From Candidatus Brocadiia bacterium (GTDB lineage Bacteria; Planctomycetota; PUPC01; DSUN01): a DNA stretch of 8,810 nucleotides. Of this stretch, positions 1 through 5,595 are shown in pieces (positions within the stretch are counted from its first letter, which is position 1; every line of letters starts with the position of its first letter). The stretch covers positions 1-8,810 of the forward strand of contig JADHXT010000119.1 of NCBI GenBank assembly GCA_016782825.1. Direction: 5' to 3'. The position numbers were made by a program, and so were the translations under genes. The notes beneath the pieces were generated by a model, which made no database searches, was not told where the DNA came from, and worked only from the letters and a program-made list of their open reading frames with translations.

Positions 1-2
1 AC

Positions 3-1220
3 CGCGTCCTCCCGCTGCTCACCCAACGCCACATCTACAACCACACCCTCTGGAGCTACGGCATCAAGCACAACGTCCTCGCCGCCGCCCGCACCTACCT
101 CCAGCACAACGACAGCTTCCTGCGCCAGTGCGGCAACTACATCGACTGCAAGCTCGTCACCATCGACCCCATCGTCCGCAAGACCTACCAGCACCTCGAA
201 TACTGGCCCCTCGTCAACGCCCGCGCGCACCGCCTCGGCAAGCGCCGCCAGATCCTCAACACCCGCTTCCACGGCCAGTACATGCACCTAATGAAGGTGC
301 TGAGCTACCGGCCCGAGCTCGACGCCGAAGACCGCATGACCACCGTCGTCTACTTCCTCACCCAGGACCGCATCGAGGAAGCCATCAAGCTCTTCGCCAC
401 CGTCGACGCCACCAAGCTCCCCGCCCGGATGCAGCACGACTACTGCGCCGCCTACCTCGACTTCTTCAGCGACAAGCCCACCAAGGCCCGCGCCATCGCG
501 GCCAAGTATGCCAAGTACCCGGTCGACCGTTGGGGGAAGCTCTTCGCCCACGTCTCGGCCCAGCTCGACGAGATCGAGGGGAAAGCCGTCGGCGTCATCG
601 ACCCCGAGGACCGCGACCAGGCGCAAGCCAAGCTCGCCGCCACGGCCCCCGACCTCGACTTCAAAGTCGAAGCAAAGCAGATCACCATCAACTTCCAGAA
701 CCTCAAGACCGTCACCATCAACTACTACGTGATGGACGTCGAGCTGCTCTTCTCGCGGAACCCCTTCGTGCAGCAATTCAGCGGCCAATTCAGCTACATC
801 CGGCCCAATCTCACCACGCAGGTCGCCCTGCCCGAGAAGAGCCTCATCCACACCTTGGCGTTGCCTGAGCAATTCCACAGCAAGAACGTCTTCATCGAGA
901 TCACCGCTGGCGGCATCAAGAAGTCGAAGGCCTACTACGCCCACAGCCTCGCGGTGCAGACCATCGAGAACTACGGCCAAGTGCGGGTGGCCCACGCCGA
1001 GACCCGCAAAGCCATCCCCAAGGTCTACGTCAAGGCGTATGCCCGGATGAAGGACGGCCGCGTGCGCTTCTACAAAGACGGTTACACCGACCTGCGCGGC
1101 CGCTTCGACTACGCCTCCCTGAGCACCAACGAGCTCGACAACGTCTCGCGCTTCTCCCTGCTCATCCTCGACGACACCCACGGTGCCGTCGTGCGCGAGG
1201 CGTCGCCGCCGAAGCAGTAG
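3..1220 (+). CDS. C-terminal part of a large helical-repeat plus beta-domain protein (5' end outside the window)
   Basis: The frame is open from the left edge to a TAG at 1218-1220, giving 405 residues with no start in view. The Met at 282 is internal, because the same frame upstream reads as normal protein, so the gene begins outside the window. Residues 1-200 look like paired amphipathic helices of TPR type, with many Tyr, Leu and Ala. From about residue 215 the character changes to beta strands. The last 70 residues, with the motifs KVYVKAYARMKDGRV, FYKDGYTDLRGRFDYASLS and a HGAVVREA tail, resemble the C-terminus of very large hypothetical proteins I associate with planctomycete-type genomes. 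I cannot name the family. Third codon positions are almost all C or G, typical of a native high-GC gene. The function is unknown; a large scaffold or envelope role is only a guess. Confidence 0.85.
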   Translation, partial: RVLPLLTQRHIYNHTLWSYGIKHNVLAAARTYLQHNDSFLRQCGNYIDCKLVTIDPIVRKTYQHLEYWPLVNARAHRLGKRRQILNTRFHGQYMHLMKVLSYRPELDAEDRMTTVVYFLTQDRIEEAIKLFATVDATKLPARMQHDYCAAYLDFFSDKPTKARAIAAKYAKYPVDRWGKLFAHVSAQLDEIEGKAVGVIDPEDRDQAQAKLAATAPDLDFKVEAKQITINFQNLKTVTINYYVMDVELLFSRNPFVQQFSGQFSYIRPNLTTQVALPEKSLIHTLALPEQFHSKNVFIEITAGGIKKSKAYYAHSLAVQTIENYGQVRVAHAETRKAIPKVYVKAYARMKDGRVRFYKDGYTDLRGRFDYASLSTNELDNVSRFSLLILDDTHGAVVREASPPKQ

Positions 1221-1249
1221 GCAGGCGCGACGCAACTCCATCTCCCCCC

Positions 1250-1274
1250 GGGGCGCGGCATCTCGCCGTGCCCC
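1250..1274 (+). terminator. Terminator-like hairpin after the large gene
   Basis: GGGGCGCGGC (1250-1259) pairs with GCCGTGCCCC (1265-1274) across a 5-base loop, ten pairs with one G-U wobble. It starts 30 bases after the stop codon at 1220. It is followed by a pyrimidine-rich stretch with only short T pairs, so it is not a classic U-tract terminator. Position and stability make transcript-end formation the simplest reading. Confidence 0.4.
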
Positions 1275-1297
1275 GTTCCTTCCCCTCTCCCACGCCT

Positions 1298-1616
1298 CAA
1301 AGCGGGGAGGCAATGCCCCGGGCGACGGCCCCCGCAGCCCTTCCGTGCCCACCCGCCGTAGCGCTCGCCCTTGATCGGTAGGCCCCGCGGTCGTGGGAGC
1401 GCCAGAGGAGGCGGCCGGCGTCGAGCCTGAGCAGGTAGGCGCGGTTGCTCTCCAGCACATCACTAGACGGCCCGCCGAGCAGTGCCACCCGGCACACCGG
1501 GACAGGACAGCCTTCACGACCCAAGGCGGCTTGGCCGCGGATAGCACCCGACCGACACCCGACACGGTCGCCAGTGCGTAGACAGATCTCCGTGTTGTCC
1601 GCATGGTGTGCCCCAT
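1298..1616 (-). pseudogene. Decayed 5' end of a GH127/DUF1680 (beta-L-arabinofuranosidase-like) gene
   Basis: Three successive minus-strand frames together read like the start of a GH127/DUF1680 protein. Frame one starts at ATG 1616 or 1604 and gives a signal-peptide-like stretch (MRTTRRSVYALATVSGVG, then LSAAKPP). Frame two (1488 to about 1387) gives VALLGGPSSDVLESNRAY and then LLRLDAGRLLWRSHD, close to the family pattern of a GPF-like motif followed by NRAYLLRLDPDRLLWRF. Frame three (1384-1298) gives GLPIKGERYGGW and then GHCLPAL, which match the family's AGLP...GGWE and GHYLSAL motifs. The last shift lies at a run of four G (minus strand, 1383-1386). Beyond 1298 the similarity stops, so most of the roughly 600-residue enzyme is absent. 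The order and spacing of motifs make chance unlikely, but the assignment is from memory of the family pattern. Sequencing error could explain a shift but not the missing remainder. Confidence 0.55.
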
Positions 1617-1653
1617 GGCCTCGGGTGGGTCCTGCCGGTGCATCGAAGGGGGG

Positions 1654-1704
1654 CGCAGACGCGGCCGTCTGCGGGGTAGCCTGGGAGATGCAGTCTCGCC
1701 CAGG
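1654..1704. other. Two adjacent short hairpins in the intergenic region
   Basis: CGCAGACG (1654-1661) and CGTCTGCG (1666-1673) form a perfect 8-pair stem with a 4-base loop. Immediately after it, CCTGGG (1680-1685) pairs with CCCAGG (1699-1704), and GAGA/TCTC inside extends the stem with a two-base bulge. They lie between the decayed GH127 start and the promoter at 1737, so they could end leftward or rightward transcription or bind a regulator. No T run follows on either strand. Confidence 0.35.
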
Positions 1705-1736
1705 GGCGTCCATCCGTGCCGACGGGCGGGGCCGGC

Positions 1737-1765
1737 TTGACCGAGGCGGCGCCGCGGCCTAGAAT
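1737..1765 (+). promoter_or_regulatory. Sigma70-type promoter for the exported epimerase gene
   Basis: TTGACC (1737-1742) and TAGAAT (1760-1765) are separated by exactly 17 bases. They match the TTGACA and TATAAT consensus at five of six positions each. Transcription would start near 1772, giving a leader of about 50 bases before the ATG at 1822. A near-identical promoter sits before the next gene. Confidence 0.65.
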
Positions 1766-1808
1766 CCGAAGCGGTGCGCGGGACGACGTTCCCCAAAGGG
1801 CCGTTGGC

Positions 1809-1816
1809 AGGAGAGG
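1809..1816 (+). promoter_or_regulatory. Ribosome-binding site that fixes the start at 1822
   Basis: AGGAGAGG ends five bases before ATG 1822. The upstream in-frame GTG at 1774 lies almost at the predicted transcription start and has no such site. The protein from 1822 also puts the Tat motif at the usual distance from the N-terminus. Confidence 0.7.
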
Positions 1817-1821
1817 CGACT

Positions 1822-2790
1822 ATGGCGAACCTGGAAGTGAGCAGGCGTGGGTTCCTTGGCGCCGGCGCGGCGACGCTCGGTACCGTCGGACTGATGGGGT
1901 GCGGTGACCAAGCTCCAAAGGGCACCCCGTCGAAGCCATTGCGGGTGAAGTACGGCCTCAACGCGCTCGTCTACACGGCGACCTTCGACAAGAGCCAGCT
2001 CGATCTGATCCCCAAGGTGGCCGACATGGGCTACGACGGCATCGAGATCCCGTTCAACGATCTGGGCGTGCTCGACCCACAGGCGACCCGTGCGGCCCGC
2101 GAGAAGGCTGGCCTGGGCCTGACCTCGTGCTGCATCCTTATGCCGGGGACTAGTCTGTGCAGCACGAAGCCCGAGGAGCGCAAGGCGGGCGTGGCGCGCA
2201 TCAAGCGGATGATCGACATCACCGCCGAGATGGGCGGCGATGCGGTGGCCGGCCCCATCTACTCGCCCGTCGGCCAGATGTCGGGCCTAGCACGCACCGA
2301 CGACGAGTGGAAGTGGTGTGTGGACGGCCTCCGCGCGGGCGCCGAACACGCTGAGACGGCGAAGATCGACCTCGCCATCGAGCCGCTCAACCGGTTCGAG
2401 ACCTACGTCGTCAACACGGTGGCCGACGCCTCCGCGATGTGCAAGGCCGTCGGTCATCCGCGGCTGAAGGTGCAGGTCGACACCTTCCACGGCAACATCG
2501 AGGAGAAGGACACGTCGGCCGCCATCCGCGCCTGCGGCTCGCTCGTGGGCCACTTCCACGCCTCCGAGAGCGACCGCGGCATCCCCGGGACGGGGCAGGT
2601 GCGCTGGCGCGAGTGTTTCCGCGCGCTCAAGGACATCGGCTACGACCGCTGGATCACCATCGAGAGCTTCGCCACCGGCATCGTCGACCTGTGTGCCGCG
2701 GCCTGCATCTGGCGGCCCATCTATCCCTCGGCCGACCAACTCGCCCGCGACGGCCTCGCCTTCCTCAAGCGGACGGCCGCCGAGGCGTGA
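1822..2790 (+). CDS. Tat-exported lipoprotein, D-tagatose/D-psicose 3-epimerase family (xylose isomerase-like TIM barrel)
   Basis: The 322-residue protein is predicted to epimerise a keto-sugar, or act on a related keto-glycoside, on the outer side of the cytoplasmic membrane. Residues 7-12 (SRRGFL) are a twin-arginine motif, followed by a hydrophobic stretch and a lipobox LMGC with Cys27 as the lipid-bearing residue. Family motifs follow: EPLNRFETY with Glu187, VDTFHGNIEE with Asp220 and His223, GHFHASESDRG with His246 and Arg252, and WITIESF with Glu281. The spacings between these residues equal those of Glu152, Asp185, His188, His211, Arg217 and Glu246 in Pseudomonas cichorii D-tagatose 3-epimerase, so the metal site (187, 220, 246, 281) and both catalytic glutamates are complete. 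Most characterised relatives are cytoplasmic, so the lipoprotein export signal is notable. It has its own promoter and lies 93 bases before the AKR-fold gene. The exact substrate cannot be read from sequence. Confidence 0.88.
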   Translation: MANLEVSRRGFLGAGAATLGTVGLMGCGDQAPKGTPSKPLRVKYGLNALVYTATFDKSQLDLIPKVADMGYDGIEIPFNDLGVLDPQATRAAREKAGLGLTSCCILMPGTSLCSTKPEERKAGVARIKRMIDITAEMGGDAVAGPIYSPVGQMSGLARTDDEWKWCVDGLRAGAEHAETAKIDLAIEPLNRFETYVVNTVADASAMCKAVGHPRLKVQVDTFHGNIEEKDTSAAIRACGSLVGHFHASESDRGIPGTGQVRWRECFRALKDIGYDRWITIESFATGIVDLCAAACIWRPIYPSADQLARDGLAFLKRTAAEA

Positions 2791-2812
2791 GCTGCAGAGC
2801 GCCGCGATGGTG

Positions 2813-2841
2813 TTGACCTGTATCGGCGCGGGCGCTAGACT
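2813..2841 (+). promoter_or_regulatory. Sigma70-type promoter for the AKR-fold gene
   Basis: TTGACC (2813-2818) and TAGACT (2836-2841) are separated by 17 bases. The -35 hexamer is identical to that of the promoter at 1737 and the -10 differs by one base. Transcription would start near 2848, leaving a leader of about 35 bases that contains the ribosome-binding site. Confidence 0.6.
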
Positions 2842-2870
2842 GCTCGGGCGAGGGGGGGAGTTCACTTCCC

Positions 2871-2875
2871 GGAGG
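2871..2875 (+). promoter_or_regulatory. Ribosome-binding site of the AKR-fold gene
   Basis: GGAGG lies eight bases before ATG 2884 and supports that start, which also gives an intact Tat signal. Confidence 0.7.
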
Positions 2876-2883
2876 ACTCTGCC

Positions 2884-3957
2884 ATGGCGCCAAAGCGGAT
2901 CAGCAGGCGCAGGTTCCTGGGCGACGGCGCTCTCGCCGTCGGCGCTGCGGGCCTGGCGGCGCGCGAGGCGATGGCCGCTGAGCCCAAGATGCCGCCGAAG
3001 AGCCAGATCCTGAGCTTCGACGAGCGCATGGAGTATCGCCGCTGCGGCAAGACCGACCAGTGGGTCTCGGCCATCAGCCTCGGTGGCCACTGGAAGCGCA
3101 TCCCCTACCGCGGCGACGACTTCCAGAAGAACCGCACCGAGACCGTCGCCCAGTGCCTCGACAGCGGCATCAACTACATCGACGCCTGCTGCCGCGCCGA
3201 GGTGCTTGCCTACACCAAGGCCGTCAAGGCCCTCGGCCGACGCAAGCAGATGTACATGGGCTTCTCCCACTGCGGCAATGAGCCCCGGAACAGGAAGTTC
3301 CGCACGAAGAAAGCCCTCCTCGGGACCCTCGACGGCCTGATGAAGGAGGCGGGGCTCGACTACGTCGACATTTGGCGGCCCACGTGCCACGAGCCGGGCG
3401 GCATGCACACGTTCAACACCTCGCGCGAGATCGCCGCGGCCGGCGAAGCGGCCGTCAAGCAGGGCAAGGTGCGCTTCTTTGGCATCTCGAGCCACGACCG
3501 CCGCTGGCACGAGATGATGATCCGCGAGTTCCCCATCCTCTCGGTCGTCCTCTTCCCCTACACGGCCAGGAGCAAGGAGAAGCCCAAGGACAGCATCTTC
3601 CAGACCGTGCGCGACAAGGACATCGGCGTGTTTGGCATCAAGCCCTTCGCCTCCAACTCCATCTTCAAGAGCCGCACCAGCGCCCCCGACGACACCCACC
3701 GTGCGGCCGACGACAAGAGCGCGCGCATGGCCCTGCGCTACATCCTCTGCAACGATGCCATCACCGCCCCCATCCCGGGGCTCATCTTCCCCCACCACGT
3801 TGACAACTGCCTCAAGGCCATTGAGGAGCGACGCAAGGAGGACATCGCCGTCCGTCCCGCCATCCTCGACGACGCCGAGTTCGCCCAGATGGCCGACGGC
3901 ATGTTCAACGACCTCCCGCCTGACTACCAGTGGCTCAAGAACTGGGAGTGGGTGTAG
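2884..3957 (+). CDS. Tat-exported aldo/keto reductase-fold protein with a non-canonical active site
   Basis: The protein has 357 residues. Residues 7-12 (SRRRFL) form a twin-arginine motif with a hydrophobic stretch and an AMA cleavage site near residue 31, so export of the folded protein is expected. The AKR barrel is recognisable: EYRRCGKTDQWVSAISLGG (50-68), GINYIDACC (95-103), DYVDIW (159-164), GKVRFFGISSH (194-204), GIKPFAS (251-257), and IPGL with a following helix (297-311). Of the catalytic Asp-Tyr-Lys-His tetrad only Asp100 is kept. The Tyr expected five residues on is missing, the Lys position reads Ser128 in MGFSHC, and the His position reads Thr167 in RPTCHE. At the same strand ends sit Cys102, Cys103, His129, Cys130, Cys168 and His169. 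The usual Arg/Ser residues for the NADPH phosphate after IPG are also not evident. It may be a metal-dependent enzyme, a redox protein or a binding protein. The AKR fold is well supported; reductase activity is not. Confidence 0.85.
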   Translation: MAPKRISRRRFLGDGALAVGAAGLAAREAMAAEPKMPPKSQILSFDERMEYRRCGKTDQWVSAISLGGHWKRIPYRGDDFQKNRTETVAQCLDSGINYIDACCRAEVLAYTKAVKALGRRKQMYMGFSHCGNEPRNRKFRTKKALLGTLDGLMKEAGLDYVDIWRPTCHEPGGMHTFNTSREIAAAGEAAVKQGKVRFFGISSHDRRWHEMMIREFPILSVVLFPYTARSKEKPKDSIFQTVRDKDIGVFGIKPFASNSIFKSRTSAPDDTHRAADDKSARMALRYILCNDAITAPIPGLIFPHHVDNCLKAIEERRKEDIAVRPAILDDAEFAQMADGMFNDLPPDYQWLKNWEWV

Positions 3958-3986
3958 AGAAGCCGGAGTGCGGAAGTCGGAACGAG

Positions 3987-4023
3987 CACCCCTCCCGCGG
4001 GTTGCCAAGCTCGCGGGAGGGTG
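3987..4023 (+). promoter_or_regulatory. Hairpin covering the ribosome-binding site of the cytochrome fusion gene
   Basis: CCCTCCCGCG (3990-3999) pairs perfectly with CGCGGGAGGG (4012-4021) across a 12-base loop. CAC (3987-3989) could pair with GTG at 4021-4023 instead if one C is bulged. The right arm contains GGGAGG (4015-4020), the Shine-Dalgarno sequence six bases before ATG 4027. In RNA the stem would hide that site, so it may dampen translation of the cytochrome. It also lies 30 bases after the AKR-fold stop codon and could stabilise or end that transcript, although no T run follows. Confidence 0.5.
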
Positions 4024-4026
4024 TCC

Positions 4027-5004
4027 ATGAAGGAGAGCCGGGCATTGCGGATCATTGACCGGGTACTGTGGGCGGGCATTCTGCTTGCCGCGCTGCTCGT
4101 CACGCCGCTGACGGCGGGCGCCGCCGACACGTTCCAGCCCGGCAAGGACGGCTGGCTCACCCTCTTCGACGGCTCCGAGATGGCGCGGTGGACGCCGTCG
4201 AAGGGCGCCGACTGGACGATCCGCGACAGCGTCGCTGTCGGCACGAAGGGCGAGCTGGTCAACTACTGGTACTGGGTGGACTTCGAGCTCATCGCCGAGC
4301 TCCGCGGCGACGGGGTGTTGCGCTGTCGCTTCTCTGACGAGCTGCTCGGCAACCAGCACGGCTACGCCATCGCGCTGGCTCGAGGCACGATCCGGGGCGC
4401 CAAGGGCCGCGTCGTCGCCCAAGGCACGGGCACGGCGACCCACGCGTGGCGCCGCCTGCGCATCGTCGCATCAGACGGCGCGCTGACCGTCTACCTCGAC
4501 GGCAAGCAGGTCGCGAAGGGCGCCGACACCGAGAGCCCCGAGCGAGGCGCCATCGCCCTCGCCGCTGCGGGCAAGCCCCTCGAGCTCAAGCTCCTGCGCA
4601 TTCGGCCCCTCAACCGCGAGCAGTTCGACAACGTGCCCGCCCCCGACAAGGCCTGTTTCGTGTGCCACCTCAACTTCCAGAAGGACAAGATCGCCCGCAA
4701 GCACAAGGCCAGGGACGAGAAGAAGGCCCGCGGCAAGCACCTGAGGCCAAGCGGCGAGCGGCCCACGTGCGATGGCTGCCGCACCTGCCACGGGGCGTCG
4801 CTCGACCACCGCTCCGACGAAGACAACGTGACGGCCCCCGACGTCCTCTACACCCGCGGCGAGACCGATCGAGCCTGCCTCACCTGCCACACCCCGCACA
4901 AGCGCGAGAAGAAGCGCGACAACGGCAACCGGACGCCGCCCCCCGAGAACGCCGTCTGCACCGATTGCCACGGCACCCACCACACGCCAGCAGCGAAGCC
5001 CTGA
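4027..5004 (+). CDS. Secreted DUF1080 (3-keto-disaccharide hydrolase-like) domain fused to a tetrahaem cytochrome c
   Basis: The start at ATG 4027 gives 325 residues and ideal spacing to GGGAGG; GTG 4021 would add two residues but overlaps that site. Numbers here count from the GTG form. Residues 1-35 are a signal peptide ending near AGA. Residues 43-197 resemble a compact DUF1080/LamG-like beta sandwich: DGWLTLFDGSEMARW, then WTIRD, DFEL, WRRLRI, LTVYLDG, and GAIAL before the last strand. Characterised DUF1080 members hydrolyse 3-keto-glycosides. Residues 212-317 hold four CxxCH haem motifs: CFVCH (212), CRTCH (253), CLTCH (286) and CTDCH (313). The third reads CLTCHTPH, as in paired-CXXCH proteins. 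Spare His at 228, 240, 263, 293, 320 and 321 could be distal ligands, and Cys250 is an extra thiol. The tail is rich in Lys and Arg. It would act in the periplasm or on the surface and needs c-type cytochrome maturation. DUF1080 assignment is moderate; the cytochrome tail is certain by motif. Confidence 0.85.
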   Translation: MKESRALRIIDRVLWAGILLAALLVTPLTAGAADTFQPGKDGWLTLFDGSEMARWTPSKGADWTIRDSVAVGTKGELVNYWYWVDFELIAELRGDGVLRCRFSDELLGNQHGYAIALARGTIRGAKGRVVAQGTGTATHAWRRLRIVASDGALTVYLDGKQVAKGADTESPERGAIALAAAGKPLELKLLRIRPLNREQFDNVPAPDKACFVCHLNFQKDKIARKHKARDEKKARGKHLRPSGERPTCDGCRTCHGASLDHRSDEDNVTAPDVLYTRGETDRACLTCHTPHKREKKRDNGNRTPPPENAVCTDCHGTHHTPAAKP

Positions 5005-5123
5005 CACTGTCCCGTGACCTGTTGCACCTGTCCCAGACCCGTGGGTCCACGCGCGCGGAGCCGCTCTGCGTCAACGCTGTGTCTAGTTGCGTCGTCAGGC
5101 AGAATGCGTGTTCCGAGAGATGG

Positions 5124-5199
5124 ACTCTCCGTGTGTTGCGGCTCCCAACTGAGTGAGGCAAGCGCTGAAACCGGCGACACGGAGAGTGGGTGTCGCCGG
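5124..5199. repeat. Overlapping inverted repeats that could form alternative hairpins
   Basis: CCGGCGACAC (5171-5180) pairs perfectly with GTGTCGCCGG (5190-5199) across nine bases. In addition ACTCTCCGTGT (5124-5134) is the exact reverse complement of ACACGGAGAGT (5177-5187). The second arm overlaps the first hairpin, so the two structures exclude each other. On the minus strand the short stem is followed by TTTC, which gives it a weak terminator look for the gene ending at 5596. Confidence 0.5.
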
Positions 5200-5332
5200 C
5201 TGTGCCGTCACAACGCTTACACCACCCCACCCACCTCACTTTCCTGCTTTCCGCCCAGCGCTCTCGCACACCTGCCTAATGCCACTCCCTCCTCATCCAC
5301 TTGCCCGGCCTGGGGAACTCGGTCTGGTGCCG

Positions 5333-5360
5333 CGCCCCTTCCCAATAGGGCAAAGGGGCG
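5333..5360. repeat. Strong GC-rich hairpin, possible bidirectional terminator
   Basis: CGCCCCTT (5333-5340) pairs with AAGGGGCG (5353-5360). Inside, CCC (5341-5343) pairs with GGG (5348-5350) around an AATA loop with a two-base bulge, eleven pairs in all. It sits about 235 bases past the stop of the minus-strand gene and about 330 past that of the plus-strand gene. It could be a terminator or a copy of a dispersed palindromic repeat. Confidence 0.4.
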
Positions 5361-5398
5361 GGTCCCAGCTCGTCACGCCGGTCGGTCCATAATGACAG

Positions 5399-5437
5399 CC
5401 ACGGCTAAAGGCGGGCAGGGGGCACCCGGTGCCGTGG
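5399..5437. repeat. Nested palindromes
   Basis: CCACGGC (5399-5405) pairs with GCCGTGG (5431-5437), and the shorter GGCACC-C-GGTGCC palindrome (5421-5433) overlaps its right arm. With the hairpin at 5333 this makes a cluster of structure within about 100 bases. The function is unknown. Confidence 0.3.
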
Positions 5438-5595
5438 CCGGCTCTCCTATCCAAACGCTCGCTCCGCCACCCCGGCAAGTGCCGCGCCGCTCGACGAAGG
5501 AACTGGGCGGATGCGCGACGCTGTCTGGTCCTCCTGTGTGAAGCCGTAGCCGCGGTCATCGGCCATTCCCATCCGGTTCCGCTCGTCAATTTCGT

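Larger units (their letters stand above)
5005..5595. other. Non-coding stretch of 591 bases with inverted repeats
   Basis: The region lies between two convergent genes. Open frames in it give only Arg-, Pro- and Ser-rich sequence with no family resemblance and no ribosome-binding site at a plausible start. It does contain several GC-rich inverted repeats, listed separately. Both neighbouring genes must stop transcription here, so some of the hairpins probably act as terminators. Confidence 0.6.

Noticed and set aside
1774..1821. GTG 1774 as start of the epimerase gene
   Set aside because: It coincides with the predicted transcription start, has no ribosome-binding site and would push the Tat motif 16 residues inward. 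ATG 1822 has a good site.
288..1961. Long open frame on the minus strand (557 codons)
   Set aside because: It is antisense to a high-GC gene whose codons end in C or G, which removes stops from the opposite strand. The product is Val-, Gly- and Arg-rich with no motif, except where it crosses the decayed GH127 start.
2884..3957. Iron-sulfur AKR subfamily, because of the Cys residues
   Set aside because: That subfamily carries a C-terminal ferredoxin-type CxxCxxC set. Here the Cys lie at barrel strand ends, and the C-terminus (KNWEWV) has none.
4021..4026. GTG 4021 as start of the cytochrome fusion
   Set aside because: It directly abuts GGGAGG with no spacer. ATG 4027 has a six-base spacer. 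The mature protein is the same either way.
2287..4443. Long open frame on the minus strand (718 codons)
   Set aside because: It runs antisense through three well-supported genes, and its product is low-complexity Ala/Gly/Val/Arg sequence.
5005..5050. Repeated CTGTCCC words after the cytochrome gene as a REP or IS end
   Set aside because: There are only two short imperfect copies and no transposase or paired end nearby.
5014..5541. Plus-strand open frame of 175 codons in the intergenic region
   Set aside because: It is Arg/Pro/Ser-rich, lacks a ribosome-binding site, crosses several hairpins and resembles no family.
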